DNA from: Verrucomicrobiales bacterium | Lineage (GTDB): Bacteria; Verrucomicrobiota; Verrucomicrobiia; Limisphaerales; UBA1096 | Reading direction: 5' to 3' | Assembly: GCA_028817635.1 (NCBI GenBank) | Contig: JAPPPH010000515.1 | Location: 1 to 6,877 of the forward strand | Length of the DNA stretch: 6,877 bases | Part shown: positions 6,501-6,877 of the stretch, piece after piece | Layout of the letters: the number at the start of each line of letters is the position of its first letter | Numbering within the stretch: position 1 is the first letter of the stretch | Notes under the pieces: model-generated | Database searches by the model: none | The model's input: the letters and a program-made list of their open reading frames with translations, nothing else | What the model was told of the DNA's origin: nothing | Program-made: the position numbers and the translations under genes

Positions 6501-6877
6501 CACCATCTTGGCCTCGTACTCGAATGGCACATCAAATGTACCTGCCTCCTTGGCGATCAATTGGTGCGATGTGTTGTTGCCCTGTGTCCGCTGGGCCAGC
6601 TTCAATTTACCGTCCTTCAAATCGATGCTCTTTAACACCGATGGAGCGCTAAGAAATTCAATCCGACTGCCGGCCTTGGCTTCCCATTTCATCGTGGCCT
6701 TCAGCGTGATTCGCGCGCTGGAAATATTTCCGGTTTGTTCAATTTGCAGCAATCGCCCGGCGTCCGGCTTGGCCGCTTGGGCACGCGATGTTCCGGCACG
6801 CAAACCCAGGCCCAGCAGGACCGCCGTTGCAGCTGCGGCAGCGGCACCCGAGACAGCCTGTTGTTCCTGCACCATAT
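3564..6877 (-). CDS. Large exported beta-repeat protein with TPR-like segment and C-terminal membrane anchor (5' end possibly incomplete)
   Basis: At least 1103 residues from an ATG at 6875, two bases from the window edge. Residues 10-34 are Ala/Leu-rich and could be a signal or membrane segment, but the preceding MVQEQQ carries no positive charge. This ATG may therefore be internal and the gene may continue beyond the window. Residues about 45-860 are almost all predicted beta strand. A motif of the form 'LxVxLPxGxxVxxVxGxxVxxW...VxLxL...FxVxY' recurs near residues 236-289, 410-466, 576-638 and 762-816. A DADDDG loop is at 608-613. A Gln-rich linker (867-905) precedes a TPR-like helical segment (905-970, with GDQYRARRAFENAYQL). 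Then comes a region ending in a beta element (1040-1070) and a hydrophobic C-terminal helix (1082-1096) with a short basic tail. I recognise the style from large uncharacterised PVC proteins but no named family. By inference it is mostly periplasmic or surface-exposed and tail-anchored. It lies upstream of the esterase on the same strand. Confidence 0.85.
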   Translation of the reverse strand, partial: MVQEQQAVSGAAAAAATAVLLGLGLRAGTSRAQAAKPDAGRLLQIEQTGNISSARITLKATMKWEAKAGSRIEFLSAPSVLKSIDLKDGKLKLAQRTQGNNTSHQLIAKEAGTFDVPFEYEAKMVYQNRRWGFTVPTLPAMVNHLKLQLFSGREVDVYSKDAVSIRKTDVVSGRKFTQFDIVLPPKPGVRVEWEPKARDESVEKPVYYSEMQQLFVPTAGIVAGIHDLKVRLAQGQLNEFTVNVPEGITVTDVTSKLVSSWRFDPESKALQIQFAAPQKGVIEFRVRSQQTAAAFPYEETLGVLGVKDAAGEVGSVGVATSSEVQLDGSTVDGMAPINLEDFPVAIANSLRNEFAGLTVRRAYRYSGSGASVTLKASAVKPDIRVASNQRLSLGEDRSVLLVNLGVQITRAGVFKLSFVMPDGLEVETITGTALSHWTDIQDGDDTVVTLHLKGKTEGSTNFQINLAGAGLEKTASWQVPRVAIREATKETGQLYIIPEQGIRVYMKDREGVSQLDPKAAGIRDKGVLAFRLLQGDWTLSFDVERVDPWIQAEFLQDASIRQGTVKYRGVIEYKIENTSVKALKVALPDSAQGVAFTGQQVTDFVKGDADDDGRAVWEVKLDRRIIDKYHLTVSYQVPMPDGEGNSSVDVQSLQAVDVNLQRGFISVRSEGRILLTAGAVPDGLHSVDWSLVPRTLKGTLNIEETRLVYRSVKPAVLTITAQNQNIAAVVAAQVLSARFRTELSNSTNAVTHVQLQLRQGDERELRVKLPKGSEFWSAFIDSRGVLPWEDNGSVVIPLEKSPGEDSSSTVDFYYQSTVGGASKAIEGPVIQLPLENLTWTVHAPAGLEIEVDENASTVTYHELDEQAVPAQQAAQVVGQSVQKGAVADSKLYLDNEKQIQRRQTQKAEEMLSIGNSLIEQGDQYRARRAFENAYQLSQNDAAFNEDARVQLQKLKTQQAMMGINMRRNNFLANNGAVSVQAEQQQKVIPLQQGKGVNYTQAQVREVMDLNSIEDNTAFRRLAERIVRQQEAIDGQTGAIQATLPGVGQVLNFSRSLQVKGDKGLQIVLKSDAPQAEFPTGKLWMLFLVLVALGLVRAVAPKNA

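Noticed and set aside
6063..6635. A 190-codon plus-strand open frame opposite the large gene
   Set aside because: Antisense shadow of a continuous 1103-codon frame, His/Arg-rich with no domain.

Overview
The window looks like a chromosomal segment of a free-living PVC-group bacterium, most likely Verrucomicrobiota. The reasons are a secreted formylglycine-type sulfatase, a secreted acetyl-esterase-like hydrolase, a very large exported beta-rich protein of a kind I associate from memory with Verrucomicrobia and Planctomycetes, hairpin-rich intergenic DNA with GGGGACA/TGTCC-type stems, and no clear Shine-Dalgarno sequence at any of the three gene starts that can be inspected. Base composition is moderately GC-rich. 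The lineage is an inference and was not checked against a database. No tRNA, rRNA, CRISPR array or insertion sequence was seen.

Layout, left to right. (1) Minus strand, 26-871: a protein with two N-terminal membrane segments, a long helical region and a recognisable GrpE-type C-terminal beta domain, apparently a membrane-tethered nucleotide-exchange factor. (2) A 99-bp divergent intergenic region, 872-970. (3) Plus strand, 971-2386: a secreted sulfatase with a complete S1-type active site. (4) A 226-bp convergent intergenic region, 2387-2612, with three hairpins and a degenerate 9-bp tandem array. (5) Minus strand, 2613-3509: a secreted alpha/beta-hydrolase esterase. (6) Minus strand, 3564-6877: at least 1103 residues of an exported beta-repeat protein with a TPR-like segment and a C-terminal membrane anchor; its 5' end may lie outside the window.

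The large gene and the esterase run in the same direction with about 54 bp between them and may be co-transcribed. The junction is unusual. A perfect 12-bp inverted repeat followed by a T-run on the minus strand, which is the layout of an intrinsic terminator, spans the esterase start codon and encodes its first residues. Formation of this hairpin and initiation of esterase translation should therefore exclude each other. The sulfatase and esterase fit a lifestyle of removing sulfate and acyl groups from polysaccharides, although they are convergent and not in one operon.

The least expected signals are the membrane-anchored GrpE-like protein, the terminator/start-codon overlap, the roughly 170-185-residue repeat architecture of the large protein, and a strong excess of the 7-mer CCAAGCG: 17 hand-counted copies, with six in the short intergenic stretches.
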